Source: Oryza sativa Japonica Group
Taxonomy: Eukaryota > Streptophyta > Magnoliopsida > Poales > Poaceae
Direction of reading: 5' to 3'
Length of the DNA: 64,000 nucleotides
NCBI RefSeq assembly: GCF_034140825.1
Contig: NC_089037.1
Coordinates: 32,383,001 to 32,447,000 of the forward strand
The notes beneath the pieces are model-generated. The model made no database searches, was not told where the DNA came from, and saw nothing but the letters and a program-made list of their open reading frames with translations. Every line of letters begins with the position of its first letter. The first letter of the stretch is position 1. The position numbers and the translations under genes are program-made. Positions 23,612 through 34,389 of this stretch are shown piece after piece.

Positions 23612-23653
23612 ACCCTTAATCAGGTGTCAGGGCACCCTTAATCAGGTGTCATG
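23612..23653. repeat. Direct repeat in the promoter of the first live CYP81A gene
   Basis: GCACCCTTAATCAGGTGTCA occurs at 23612-23631 and again at 23634-23653, a 22-bp period. A looser pair, AAAGTGAGCATGCAC and AAAGTGAGTATGCAT, follows. All lie 170-270 bp before the ATG at 23883. Confidence 0.75.
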
Positions 23654-23820
23654 AAAGTGAGCATGCACACAAGTATTAGGAAAGTGAGTATGCATAAAAG
23701 TATCTTTAATAGATAGGGATTATCACTGGATAGGCCCGATTCTTTAGAAAAATATCTAGTCTCGTCGGAAATATCTACAGCCATGCTTAGCTTCTGTACG
23801 TATGCACATCTACCTCTTCA

Positions 23821-23828
23821 TATATAAG
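23821..23828 (+). promoter_or_regulatory. TATA box of the CYP81A gene at 23883
   Basis: TATATAAG lies 62 bp before the ATG. The stretch between, with AGTAAGCAGCTAACCGCTGC, resembles the leader of the gene at 36169. Confidence 0.65.
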
Positions 23829-23882
23829 TAAGCAGCTAACCGCTGCTGTGCGTATCCAATGAAGTACTCCACTTCTGTAACC

Positions 23883-26706
23883 ATGGATAAGGCCTACATT
23901 GCCGTCTTCTCCATCGTCATCCTCTTCTTGCTCGTCGACTACCTTCGTCGTCTTCGTGGCGGCGGCACGAGCAATGGCAAGAACAAGGGGATGCGGCTGC
24001 CGCCGGGTCTACCGGCCGTCCCGATCATCGGCCACCTCCACCTCGTCAAGAAGCCGATGCACGCGACGCTGTCCCGCCTCGCCGCGCGGCACGGGCCGGT
24101 GTTCTCGCTGCGCCTCGGCTCGCGGCGCGCCGTGGTGGTGTCGTCGCCGGGGTGCGCCAGGGAGTGCTTCACCGAGCACGACGTGGCCTTCGCGAACCGG
24201 CCCAGGTTCGAGTCGCAGCTGCTCATGTCGTTCGACGGCACCGCGCTGGCCATGGCGAGCTACGGCCCGCACTGGCGCAACCTCCGCCGGGTCGCCGCGG
24301 TGCAGCTGCTCTCCGCGCGCCGCGTCGGCCTCATGTCGGGGCTCATCGCCGGCGAGGTGCGCGCCATGGTGCGGAGCTTGTGCCGCCGCCCAGCCGCCGC
24401 CGCGCCAGTCCAGCTGAAGCGGAGGCTGTTCGAGCTCTCCCTGAGCGTGCTCATGGAGACCATCGCCCAGAGCAAGGCGACCCGACCCGAGACGACGGAC
24501 ACGGACACGGACATGTCCATGGAAGCCCAGGAGTACAAGCAGGTCGTCGAGGAGATCCTCGAGCGCATCGGCACGGGCAACCTGTGCGACTACCTGCCGG
24601 CGCTCCGGTGGTTCGACGTGTTCGGCGTGAGGAACAGGATCCTCGCCGCGGTGAGCCGGAGGGACGCGTTCCTCCGTCGACTGATCTACGCGGCGCGGTG
24701 GAGGATGGACGACGGCGAGAAGAAGAGCATGATCGCCGTGCTGCTCACTCTGCAGAAGACACAGCCGGAGGTGTACACTGACAACATGATCACGGCTCTT
24801 TGCTCGGTGAGTACAAGTCTAAAAGTCTGCTCTCCGATGGATCGGGACCGTACAACTGATCACAGGTTGATCGAACGGCTAAAAAATATTGATTAAGCTT
24901 GACGGTCAATCGGGAGAAAGCTAAACAGTAAATTAGGCACAGCGGGTAACGCGAGAAGCGCCCCAGCCCGGGTTTGAAGAGGTTTTATCTGGAAAAATCA
25001 ATTCAACCTTTAAGAGTATTTTTTTTATGTCACTTAAAAGTTTATAAAAAAATTAAATAAATTTAGTAAGATAGATCTATATGTGATATGTCACTTCACA
25101 AACATATAAATTCAAATTCAACTTATAAGTAGAAAAAAATAAATTTAACTATCAATAGAACTTATAATTCACGGTCAAATTTATTTTTTTTTTCAAATTG
25201 AATAAGTTGAATTTTAACTCGTATGTTTGCGAAAAGATATATCATATATTGATCTATCTTGATATTTTTTTAATTTTTTTAACGACATGAAAAAAAACAG
25301 GATGTTCCCTAGAGGGAAAAAATCCACTTCCATTTTATGTGCCTGCCTATTGAAGTATTGATTGCCATAATCTATACCTGCCTATCTTTTCTATGCAATC
25401 CTGGATATAGTACTGGTGCACCAGAGTAACTTTTATACGAAGAAATATCAATAAGTAATGGTGTATCATTTTCTTACTATCGGTATAGTTTTCTTAGAGT
25501 AACATGTAACCTCACATGTTGATATGGATAAGAGAAGAGAGAAAAGGGAGAAGAGCCACCCTTACACGTAAGGGAGCAGCAAGCTTTACCCAAACTCCAA
25601 GAGAGATGAAAGAAAAAGACTAATAAATTAAGAGCATAAAGTTATTGTAGTGTATTGTGGCAAGTGTTCCAGAATTTTTTTTTAAAAAAATCATCGTTTA
25701 GCAATTCGAGAAGCATACATGCATACACAATTTGCATGCACAGATATAATAATACTACACGTCAAACGAAAGGATAAGGGTTATATGCTGATTAATTTAA
25801 TTTTTTTATTTTTTGTTATATGATGATAAATATGGAAGGAGGTAGTGTAATCGTGGTAATTATATGGGCTCAACGGTCGCTAGCATGATAGATTATTCAG
25901 CATGCAAAGTCATTCTCAACGGAGACTGGGGATTACTGTAGCTTCACTGAATATTGTCGCGTGCCACACATATTTTGTTCTTACTTTTATCCTCAGAAAA
26001 GCCAACAAACTCTTGGAACTATCATTACTTCATGACCCAGACGAAAAAAAAACAATTTAATTTTCACTCTATTAATTTTTTTGCCGCGAAGAACTTGTTA
26101 GGAGCAGGAACAGAGACAACCTCGACGACGATAGAATGGGCAATGTCGCTGTTGCTGAACCACCCAGAAACGCTCAAGAAAGCACAAGCCGAGATCGACG
26201 CGTCCGTCGGCAACTCCCGCCTGATCACCGCCGACGACGTGCCCCGCATCACCTATCTCCAGTGCATCGTCAGGGAGACGCTCCGCCTCTACCCCGCGGC
26301 GCCGATGCTCATCCCGCACGAGTCCTCCGCCGACTGCGAGGTCGGCGGCTACAGCGTCCCGCGCGGGACGATGCTGCTCGTGAACGCGTACGCCATCCAC
26401 CGTGACCCGGCGGCGTGGGAGGAGCCGGAGAGGTTCGTGCCGGAGAGGTTCGAGGGCGGCGGGTGCGACGGCAACCTCTCGATGCCGTTCGGGATGGGGA
26501 GGCGGAGGTGCCCCGGCGAGACGCTGGCTCTGCACACGGTGGGGCTGGTGCTGGGCACGCTGATCCAGTGCTTCGACTGGGAGAGGGTCGATGGCGTGGA
26601 GGTCGACATGGCTGAGGGTGGCGGGCTCACCATGCCCAAGGTCGTGCCGTTGGAGGCCGTGTGCAGGCCGCGCGACGCCATGGGTGGTGTTCTTCGCGAG
26701 CTCTGA
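23883..26706 (+). CDS. Cytochrome P450, CYP81A subfamily (array copy 1), 512 aa
   Basis: This is a haem-thiolate monooxygenase anchored in the ER; CYP81A enzymes hydroxylate xenobiotics and some secondary metabolites with P450 reductase. Exons are 23883-24806 and 26092-26706; the 1285-bp intron is phase 0 and sits just before NLLGAGTETT. Features in order: N-terminal anchor, proline hinge LPPGLPAVP, oxygen-binding I-helix GAGTETT (residues about 312-318), ExxR as ETLR (about 370-373), PERF, and haem loop FGMGRRRCPGE with the ligand Cys448. The start is MDKAY with CCATGG context as in its paralogs; an ATG 24 bp upstream is not conserved. Oddities: Cys235 where paralogs have Trp in NLWDYLP, and IYAARWRMDD where others have IDAERRRLDD. 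The acceptor CGAAG is unusual but valid. It pairs with the next copy by sequence. By position it could be CYP81A8, from memory only. Confidence 0.92.
24991..25325. mobile_element. Foldback MITE in intron 1 of CYP81A copy 1
   Basis: Arms with GTAAGATAGATCTATATGTGATATGTC, TTCACAAACATA and AAATTCAACTTAT on the left are mirrored by AAGTTGAATTTTAACTCGTATG and AAAGATATATCATATATTGATC on the right. The same family lies at 35499-35862 in the promoter of copy 3. No coding capacity; ends approximate. Confidence 0.65.
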
Positions 26707-27124
26707 ACATTTTGGCGTCGTTTGCATCTCCAGGGCAAACTCATGTATACTGATGAAGTACCAAAAGTAAGTAGCAATAAGCTTCTTGTGAGCATACACA
26801 TGTTGTGAACTTGTGATGTGTAAACTACAGTACTACACGTAGGGGATTTAGAAGAGAACGACTGCTCTAGCATTACCAATTTGTATCGATGTGCAATAAT
26901 CCTGTACAAAGTATAATTATATAATTATATACTTCCTATTGTTTGTGTGGTGTATGCGTTCAAATACTAATACGGTCAGTCGGTCAACAAAAGAGAACAA
27001 AATTAACATGAGCTTATACGACCAGTTCGAAATACAAGTCAGTGTCGCTGGTCAGTAAACTCTAGATTAAAAGTAGTCTTACAAATTCCTGATTCTTACA
27101 CATCTTTTTTTATCTTTATCTTTA
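26707..27124. other. 3' flank of CYP81A copy 1
   Basis: The 3'UTR is similar to that of CYP81A6 (GTTTGCATCTCCAGG, GTAAGTAGCAA, AAGCTTCT, GTGAGCATACACA, then TTGTGTGGTGTATGCGTTC), so copies 1 and 2 share downstream sequence for about 350 bp. No other gene. Confidence 0.6.
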
Positions 27125-29290
27125 TCTTTACTACTTAAAAAATTGATAGTGGTGGTCTTGATTCCTGACACAACAGACGCATCAGGCAGACACGTCTCAT
27201 CCTAGCCATACGATCGTGAGATCCAACAGCTCAGATCAGTTCGTGTATCTCCCTCATCGCACTCCTCCTCCGGCCTCCGCACCTAACCTCTTCCGAAACT
27301 GACGCCCCCTCACGCGCTCCTCTCTACGCCACACCGTCCATCCGCCGCTGTCCCCCGTCACTCCAAGCCGCCGCAGCCCCATCCAAGCCACGGAATTGAT
27401 GGCCTCCCTCAACACCGACCCTTCCCTCGTCGCTCCAAGCCGCCCGCTCCTCTCCTCAATGACGCAATAGGCAACAACTCCTCTTGACGGCGACGCCCAA
27501 ATCCCATCGCCTCCAATCCTGTCTACAGACGGCCCACAGGTTGCCTCCTTCTTCCCTCCCAAGCCGTCTCCCGGTCCTTTGTCCTGTCCGTCAGGCCACC
27601 CCTTTGAACATTCTATTTTTCTGATCCATATGTTGTACAGCTCAATGGGCTGAGGGACTGCAGGAAGTCCTGCGCTCGGCAGGGCTCTCGTCGCCTCGTC
27701 GGCGTTGCCCTCAGGCCATTCAAATGCAAGCACCCACTGTGAGTTACCTCAGGATGAAGACCTTCTGCTCACAGTGCAAGCACCGAGTGGGACGCACAGT
27801 GCACAGCTTTACCAAATCAATCCCCAAACTCCTCCCTCTTCCCTCGATTTCTCCGGCTCCTTCCTCACTCACCACGCCCCGCCTCCTCCTCCCTCCTCAC
27901 CATGCCGGCTCTCCCCTGCTCCCTCCATCGGCGCCGGCTCCCCTCCTCCCTCCGCCGGCGCCGGTTCTCCTCTCCTCTGGGCCAAGCGGCGGCGTCCTCC
28001 ATGCCATGCGGCGGCGACGGCGTTCTCGAAGAAGCGGCGGTGGGAGGACGGCGGCGCGGTGGACGGTGGCGGCGGCGGCGGTGAAGGAGGCTGGGGACGC
28101 GGCGGCGGATCGAGAAGACCGAGGCGGTGGCTCGCGACGAGCTCGGCGTCTCGCGAGCGGCGGAAGGGAGGCGACGACAGATCCACGGTGCTGTGAGGCT
28201 GGGGACGCGGCGGATTGAGAAGACCAAGGCAGGAGCAGCGGAGCTCGGCGTCGACGGGCTCGATGCGCATGGCGTTCTTGGGATGGGCGGTCGACATCGC
28301 CCGCGACTCCGGCGCGTCGAGCTCCGTCGTGCTCACCTGCGACGGCTACGGCTCGGCGCTCTACTTCTCGCCGTGGGACAGTGTCCCGCTTCCGGCGACA
28401 GCTTCCCCCGACGACGGCTTCCTGCTGCCGCGTTTCCCGGACGTCTGCGTGCAGCGCTCGCAATTCACCAACCACCTCGCGCCGGCCAACGGCACTGGCG
28501 GCGGCGGCTCAAGAACGGGCGTCAAGGAGGAAGCGAGCGAGGTGAGCACCGGGTTGGGGTGCTTGCGGCCGGTGCGCGGGCGGCCAGCGGTTCTTGGCGG
28601 CGGGATACGTCCCCGGCTGCCTCCTCCTCTCTCCCACGCCGCCGTGCCTCGCCTCCCACGCCGCGGCGGCACACCGGGGACGCCGCCGCCGTGCGCCTCG
28701 CCTCGCCGGGGACGCCGCCGCCGTGTGTCGATTTGTTGCCGGGCACGGGCGGCGCGAGGGCACGAGCTCCACAGTGCGAGAAAAGCAGCCGTTTCCTCAC
28801 CTCGCGAGAGAAGGATGCGCGCGGCTCAGTTTGGCGACGAGGTGCTCTCCACTGGCGCGCACCCTCCCTCCACGCAAGGCCGAGTCCTACGTGGCACCCC
28901 ATAGCACCGGTCCAGCTGTGTGCACTGTGAGAGGCCTCAAATACTCCAAGGTACCACACGGTATTTCTATTTCCGATCACGACCTATGTAATCAACCTGT
29001 TGTGTTGTGAGCGTGTGTGCCTGATTTGGTTGCCTGCAGGTGTTGTCCTGGCCACCGACTTCGAAGCAATCTGTGCGCCGGTTGGAGGTGGCGGAGCACT
29101 GGTACCGACTCTACAAGACGGACAATCAACGGGTACCACAATCCGGCTCCACCTCGACGCGATTGCGGCAACCACGAAAACCTCACGCTCCAATCTGTGC
29201 CCTCCGCCCGTGCTCGCTGCATCTCGTGCCACCGTCTCGGACTCTCGATCCTCATGGCCTGAATTATCCTAATTCTTCGTTACCAGTTTT
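27125..29290 (+). mobile_element. Candidate Helitron-like or other gene-capturing element (5' end only)
   Basis: A|TCTTTACTACTTAAAAAATT at 27125 resembles rice Helitron 5' ends (TC start, CTACTA then a run of A). The interior is very GC-rich with several exon-like pieces. One (about 28260-28540) reads FLGWAVDIARDSGASSS, then YGSALYFSPWDS and FLLPRFPDVCVQRSQ, loosely like a UDP-glycosyltransferase fragment. No matching CTRR 3' end with hairpin was found, so the class and right border are open. The long overlapping frames here are composition artefacts or captured scraps, not a gene I can support. Confidence 0.35.
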
Positions 29291-30270
29291 TTTGAGACTA
29301 ATATGACTCCCATCAAACAATGCAGTTGAGAGTGAGTTCTTACCTGTATTATATAGTACATTGTATTTAAACCATAGTACATGGGGACAGTGGTGCGTTC
29401 ATCAATTTATGGATTGTGGTAGGCTGGTAGCTGTTTGATTTGTCACTAAAATTGCACGACGACAACACTTTGGCCCTGTTTAGATTCTAACTTTTTTCTT
29501 CAAACTTCCAACTTTTCCGTCACATCGAACTTTTCTACACACACAAACTTCCAACTTTCCCGTCACCTTCACTTTAGGTTCCTAAGTTTAGGTTACCTTC
29601 ACTTTAGGTTCCTAAATTTATCACTAAGTCTGAAATTTATCCCTAAACCAAAATACCAGGTACAACGGATCCCTCAATCTACAAAACTCAATCACCCAAG
29701 ATTGTAGATAGTATTATGTCCGGTTTTAACTGACGTGTCAAGTTGAGTTAACGTGGAATCTATGCGGGCCCCACATGTAAGTGGCTAGTACTTTTTTCCA
29801 CGTTGGACGAAACCGTCTCCCAAACCACTAAAGGAGGCGATATGCACCGATTTTGATAGATGGGGGAGACGTTATACCCTGTTTTATTATCAAGAGATGT
29901 GATTCAACCAGGAGCAAGAGTTGAGAGAGCAAGAATAGACTTATTCGTGAGCCCACAGGCTAAACCCGCCACGGCCCACAGACTAAGCCCGCCAACTCGG
30001 GCCGTTCGGCCCAGTTTGCACGCATGGTGGGCCGGAAACTGGAATCTCCGAACCGCAACGGAATCGACGACATCTGTAGCCACAGCGCGCACTCGACGGC
30101 GGGCAGCTTCGTCACTGGTTCGAGCTGTCTGCTGACTCAACGACGAACACACGTACTCCTGCTCGGTTTCTTCCTCCGTGTCGCACAAAAGTCAAATTGC
30201 TCTCTATTAGTATTCATTATTAGCACTTCAAACCTTTCTTTACGTTTTAAACGAACCAACTAATCAGGTT
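29291..30270. other. Repeat-rich upstream region of CYP81A6
   Basis: It holds a piece of a rice repeat (CCCTGTTTAGATTC, CTTCCAACTTTTCCGTCACATC at about 29475-29525), a stretch with TCACTTTAGGTTCCTAA twice (about 29568-29620) and GGGCCCCACATG, and the block shared with 17.1-17.3 kb (about 29930-30070). No coding gene seen. Confidence 0.45.
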
Positions 30271-30520
30271 ATGAGGACTATAATAATCGAATCCAGGGAT
30301 CTTGCTGGAAGCAATTGAATAATCGCCCAACGATTGAGTTCATTTCTTGTCTCCAAAGCTGTCTCCTGATAGTCAACAGGTCTCGGTCCTCGCAGAGTCG
30401 CACTGCGATTTGGCCTCTGGAAACTGGAAAGAGATCTCGATCCACCACAAGAAAATGCCAAGCAGCACGACGACGAAGACGACAACGCCTTCCAGGTACG
30501 TAGCAATTGAATACGGAATA

Positions 30521-30779
30521 CTCTCTCCGTTTAAAACGTTTGATTATTTTCCTAATCAAACTTTATCATGTTTGACCAAATTTATAGAAAAAAATAACAA
30601 CATCTTAAATATAAAATTAGTATAACTAAATCTAGCATTGGATATACTTTCATAATATTTGTTTGTTTTATGTTAAAAATACTACTATATTTTTCTATAA
30701 GCTTAGTCAAATTTAAATCAAATTAAAGAAGATTAATTAGAAAAATAGCCAAACGATTTGTAATATGCAACGGAGTGAG
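30521..30779. mobile_element. Stowaway-like MITE in the CYP81A6 promoter, 259 bp
   Basis: Ends CTCTCTCCGTTTAAAACG and, inverted, CTCACTCCGTTGCATATT are flanked by TA (30519-30520, 30780-30781). Inner arms TGTTTGACCAAATTTATAG and CTATAAGCTTAGTCAAATTTAAA are inverted. It lies within the upstream block that the dead copy at 21815 shares but without the insertion, so it arrived after that duplication. Confidence 0.75.
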
Positions 30780-30941
30780 TAGAAGTAATCGCCCAGCCTC
30801 GCCAACGAGGCAACGAGACCCGTAATGCAACGATCGCATCTGCGTTTCAGGCGTCAGCCATGGCGTCTGCAGAGATGCCTGGATTGTCTCCGCAAGATCT
30901 GATCCATTTCATCTCCTTCTAGAAGCACAAGCGCCGCTCGG

Positions 30942-30948
30942 TATAAAG
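30942..30948 (+). promoter_or_regulatory. TATA box of CYP81A6
   Basis: TATAAAG is 85 bp before the ATG at 31027, in the conserved setting GCTCGGTATAAAGGC also found before the dead copy. Confidence 0.75.
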
Positions 30949-31026
30949 GCAGACGCATTGTCACAAATAGCTGCAGTGCACCAGAGTCACAGAAACACAT
31001 CACACATTCGTGAGCTCAGCTTAGCC

Positions 31027-33294
31027 ATGGATAACGCCTACATTATTGCCATTCTCTCTGTAGCTATCCTCTTCTTGCTCCACTACTACCTCCTCGGCCG
31101 CGGCAATGGCGGGGCGGCGCGGCTGCCGCCGGGTCCACCGGCCGTCCCGATCCTGGGACACCTCCACCTCGTCAAGAAGCCGATGCACGCCACCATGTCC
31201 CGCCTCGCCGAGCGGTACGGGCCGGTGTTCTCGCTGCGCCTCGGGTCGCGGCGCGCCGTGGTGGTGTCGTCGCCGGGGTGCGCCAGGGAGTGCTTCACCG
31301 AGCACGACGTGACCTTCGCGAACCGGCCCAGGTTCGAGTCGCAGCTGCTGGTCTCGTTCAACGGCGCCGCGCTCGCCACGGCGAGCTACGGCGCGCACTG
31401 GCGCAACCTCCGCCGGATCGTCGCCGTGCAGCTGCTCTCCGCGCACCGCGTCGGCCTCATGTCGGGGCTCATCGCCGGCGAGGTCCGCGCCATGGTGCGG
31501 AGGATGTACCGCGCCGCGGCCGCGTCCCCCGCCGGCGCCGCGCGCATCCAGCTGAAGCGGAGGCTGTTCGAGGTCTCCCTCAGCGTGCTCATGGAGACCA
31601 TCGCCCACACCAAGGCGACCCGCCCCGAGACGGACCCGGACACCGACATGTCCGTGGAAGCCCAGGAGTTTAAGCAGGTCGTCGACGAGATCATCCCGCA
31701 CATCGGCGCGGCCAACCTGTGGGACTACTTGCCGGCGCTCCGGTGGTTCGACGTGTTCGGCGTCAGGAGGAAGATCCTCGCCGCTGTAAGCCGGAGGGAC
31801 GCGTTCCTTCGCCGCCTGATCGACGCGGAGCGGCGGAGGCTGGACGACGGCGACGAGGGCGAGAAGAAGAGCATGATCGCCGTGCTGCTCACTCTGCAGA
31901 AGACAGAGCCGGAGGTGTACACCGATAACATGATCACAGCTCTAACGGCGGTGAGTTCATCTTCTGCTGTTTTACCTTTCTGATATCTGAATTCTCTCAT
32001 TGGTGCGTAATTTTTTTTTTTTGGCTGTCATCGGTATAGCTTTCTTAAGCACTCAGTAGCCTTGCAATTATAAAAAGAAAAACAATCAGTAGCTTTTTAC
32101 ATGCTTTGAGTCAGTCAGTAGCAGTGTGGCACTATCAGCATTCAGCAGTATTCATGTTGTTTGCTAATCACTATCATGGTTTGAGTCAGCACAATCAGTA
32201 GCTTTTGACATGGTTTGAGTCAGCAGTATCTTTTCTAGGAACTGAATTAGTTATTCATTTAGTACAACTTGTTTGTCTGTCTATTGATTGCTTTAAATTA
32301 TTTCTTCTATGCAACCCTCTAATCCTAGTATAGTACTAGCCTTTTATATGAAGAATCATCAATAATTTTCTTCTCACTTTCAGTGTAGCTTTACTTAATG
32401 AATATTTTGAAAGATCGCCTAGTTGCCTTATTATAATTGTATAAAAGGAAAACAATCAGTAGCCTTTTACATGGTTGAGTCAGCGAGTTATCAGGAGTAC
32501 TATTGTTTATCATGGTAGTAGCACGATAGACTATTCAACCCGGGCGATTAAAATCCTTCTCCCAAATTTGTATTCTTTGTTTTTTCCTCAAAAATTCACC
32601 AAACTCTTGGAACTATTATAGTTCAGTTTTAGACAAAAAAAAAATGAAATCTTAGTTCCACCCTCTTGCCGTGCAGAACTTGTTCGGAGCAGGAACAGAG
32701 ACAACCTCGACGACATCAGAATGGGCGATGTCGCTACTGCTGAACCACCCCGACACACTCAAGAAAGCGCAAGCCGAGATCGACGCATCCGTCGGCAACT
32801 CTCGCCTGATCACCGCCGACGACGTGACTCGCCTCGGCTACCTCCAGTGCATCGTCAGGGAGACGCTCCGCCTGTACCCCGCCGCGCCGATGCTCCTCCC
32901 GCACGAGTCCTCCGCCGACTGCAAGGTCGGCGGCTACAACATCCCGCGCGGGTCGATGTTGCTCATCAACGCGTACGCCATCCACCGTGACCCGGCGGTG
33001 TGGGAGGAGCCGGAGAAGTTCATGCCGGAGAGGTTCGAGGACGGCGGGTGCGACGGCAATCTCTTGATGCCGTTCGGGATGGGGAGGCGGAGGTGCCCCG
33101 GCGAGACGCTGGCGCTGCGCACAGTGGGGTTGGTGCTGGGCACGCTGATCCAGTGCTTCGACTGGGAGAGGGTCGACGGCGTGGAGGTCGACATGACTGA
33201 AGGTGGCGGGCTCACCATCCCCAAGGTCGTGCCGTTGGAGGCCATGTGCAGGCCGCGCGACGCCATGGGTGGTGTTCTTCGCGAGCTCGTCTGA
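31027..33294 (+). CDS. CYP81A6: Cytochrome P450 CYP81A6 (array copy 2), 513 aa
   Basis: The sequence beginning MDNAYIIAILSVAILFLLHY is recognised as rice CYP81A6 (the Bel/bentazon-tolerance gene), known to detoxify bentazon and sulfonylureas by hydroxylation at the ER. Exons are 31027-31950 and 32677-33294, phase 0 intron of 726 bp; donor GCG|GTGAGT, acceptor GTGCAG. Seen in order: anchor helix, hinge LPPGPPAVPILG, I-helix GAGTETTS (312-319), ETLR (370-373), PERF, haem loop with Cys448. All key residues are present and the frame is intact. It is closest to copy 1 (shared PGCARECFTEHDV, FESQLL), and the dead copy at 21815 is closer still in its 5' part. Family assignment is certain; the gene number rests on memory of the protein. 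Confidence 0.93.
32081..32484. repeat. Three diverged repeats inside the CYP81A6 intron
   Basis: Units of the form ACAATCAGTAGCYTTTTACATG followed by GTTTGAGTCAGC occur at about 32081-32115, 32191-32223 and 32451-32484. They are not inverted and carry no transposon ends, so they look like local duplications. Confidence 0.55.
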
Positions 33295-33894
33295 ATATTT
33301 TTTGGCGGCGTTTGCATCTCCAGGACGAACTCATGTATTGAAAGCACCAAAAGTAAGTAGCAAATAAGCTTCTCGTGAGCATACACATAACACATGTGAG
33401 CTTGTAATGTGGAATAAATTACACGTAGAGGATTTGGAAGAGAGTGACTGCGCTAGCAATCGCTCTTTGAGAGTTGTGTTTTACAGTTTTAGTGAGGAAC
33501 CAATTTGTATGAATGTGCAATAATCATGTATAAAGTATAATTGTACACGCCAGGTATTTCAATTTCATATTGCTTGTGTGATGTATGCGTTCGAATACTA
33601 TACAGTCAACAAAAGAGAACAAAATTACTATGAGCTTATACGACCAGTGTTCAAAATAATAGCCAGTCAATGGTCAATAAAAATTAAAATTAAAAAAAAA
33701 GTCTTACAAATTCCTGATTTTCTATCGTTTGAAAAAAAAAAACAACTTCGGGATATTACACATATTACATATTGATCCAATAATCGAATATTTCAAATAC
33801 TTTCTTAACGACTTCTAACTTGGGAGGAAGGGCTTTCTGCTCTTTGGCTCCTGTCCATGCAGACAAGCAGACAACACAAGCAAAAGGGGAAAAA
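33295..33894. other. 3' flank of CYP81A6
   Basis: It resembles the 3' flank of copy 1 (GGCGGCGTTTGCATCTCCAGG, GTGAGCATACACA, GTATGCGTTCGAATACTA, AGAGAACAAAATTA). No gene or clear element. Confidence 0.5.
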
Positions 33895-34385
33895 AGTTCA
33901 TTTACATCCCTCAAATATATGTCGAGTTTCAATTGCGTCCCTCGATCGCATAACCAGATATAGAGCACCGTTGACTTGTAAAACCACGTCAGCTAGAAAA
34001 GCATTCATCCAAAACCGCCAAGGACCATACTCTCTCCGTTTCAGGTTTTAAGACGTTTTGACTTTAGTCAAAGTAAAACTGTTTCAATTTTGACTAAGTT
34101 TATAGACAAATATAGTAACATTTATAATACTAAATTAGTTTAATCAAATCAATAATTGAATATATTTTCATAATAAATTTGTATTGGGTTGAAAATGTTA
34201 CTACTTTTTTCTACAGATTTGGTCAAACTTAAAGCAGTTTAACTTTGACCAAAGTCAAAAACATTTTATAACCTGAAACGAAGGTAGTACTTTACACTGA
34301 TTTTACATGCTACGGATGCTCCATATCTGATTTTTATACTTGAGGGATTCGATTCAAACACGATTCTTGTTGTGAGGGACCTAAA
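33895..34385. mobile_element. Probable MULE-like foldback repeat, split by a Stowaway-like MITE
   Basis: Outer ends CATCCCTCAAATATATGTCGAG and CTTGAGGGATTCGATTC with GTGAGGGACCTAAAGTG are loosely inverted. A second element at 34030-34287 sits inside with its own ends CTCTCTCCGTTTCAGG and, inverted, CTACCTTCGTTTCAGG and TA on both sides (34028-34029, 34288-34289). The inner element is well supported; the outer one is weaker and its borders are approximate. Confidence 0.5.
34030..34287. mobile_element. Stowaway-like MITE, 258 bp
   Basis: Inverted ends with TA flanks; inner arms TTTTGACTTTAGTCAAAGT and ACTTTGACCAAAGTCAAAA, and TTTATAGACAAATATAGTAAC against GTTACTACTTTTTTCTACAG. Related to the element at 30521-30779. 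Confidence 0.75.
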
Positions 34386-34389
34386 GTGA

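Noticed and set aside
23859-23882. Upstream ATG (MKYSTSVT) as start of CYP81A copy 1
   Set aside because: The paralogs start at the MDKAY/MDNAY position with a CCATGG context; the extra eight codons are not conserved.
28127-28930. 267-codon frame and overlapping frames in the 27.7-29.0 kb GC-rich block
   Set aside because: Several frames overlap on both strands with Arg/Ala/Gly bias; at best captured fragments, not a gene.
29755-29795. GCGGGCCCCACATG...GGCTAGT as a Helitron 3' end
   Set aside because: No hairpin directly before CTAG, and the GGGCCCCACATG wording is common in other rice repeats.
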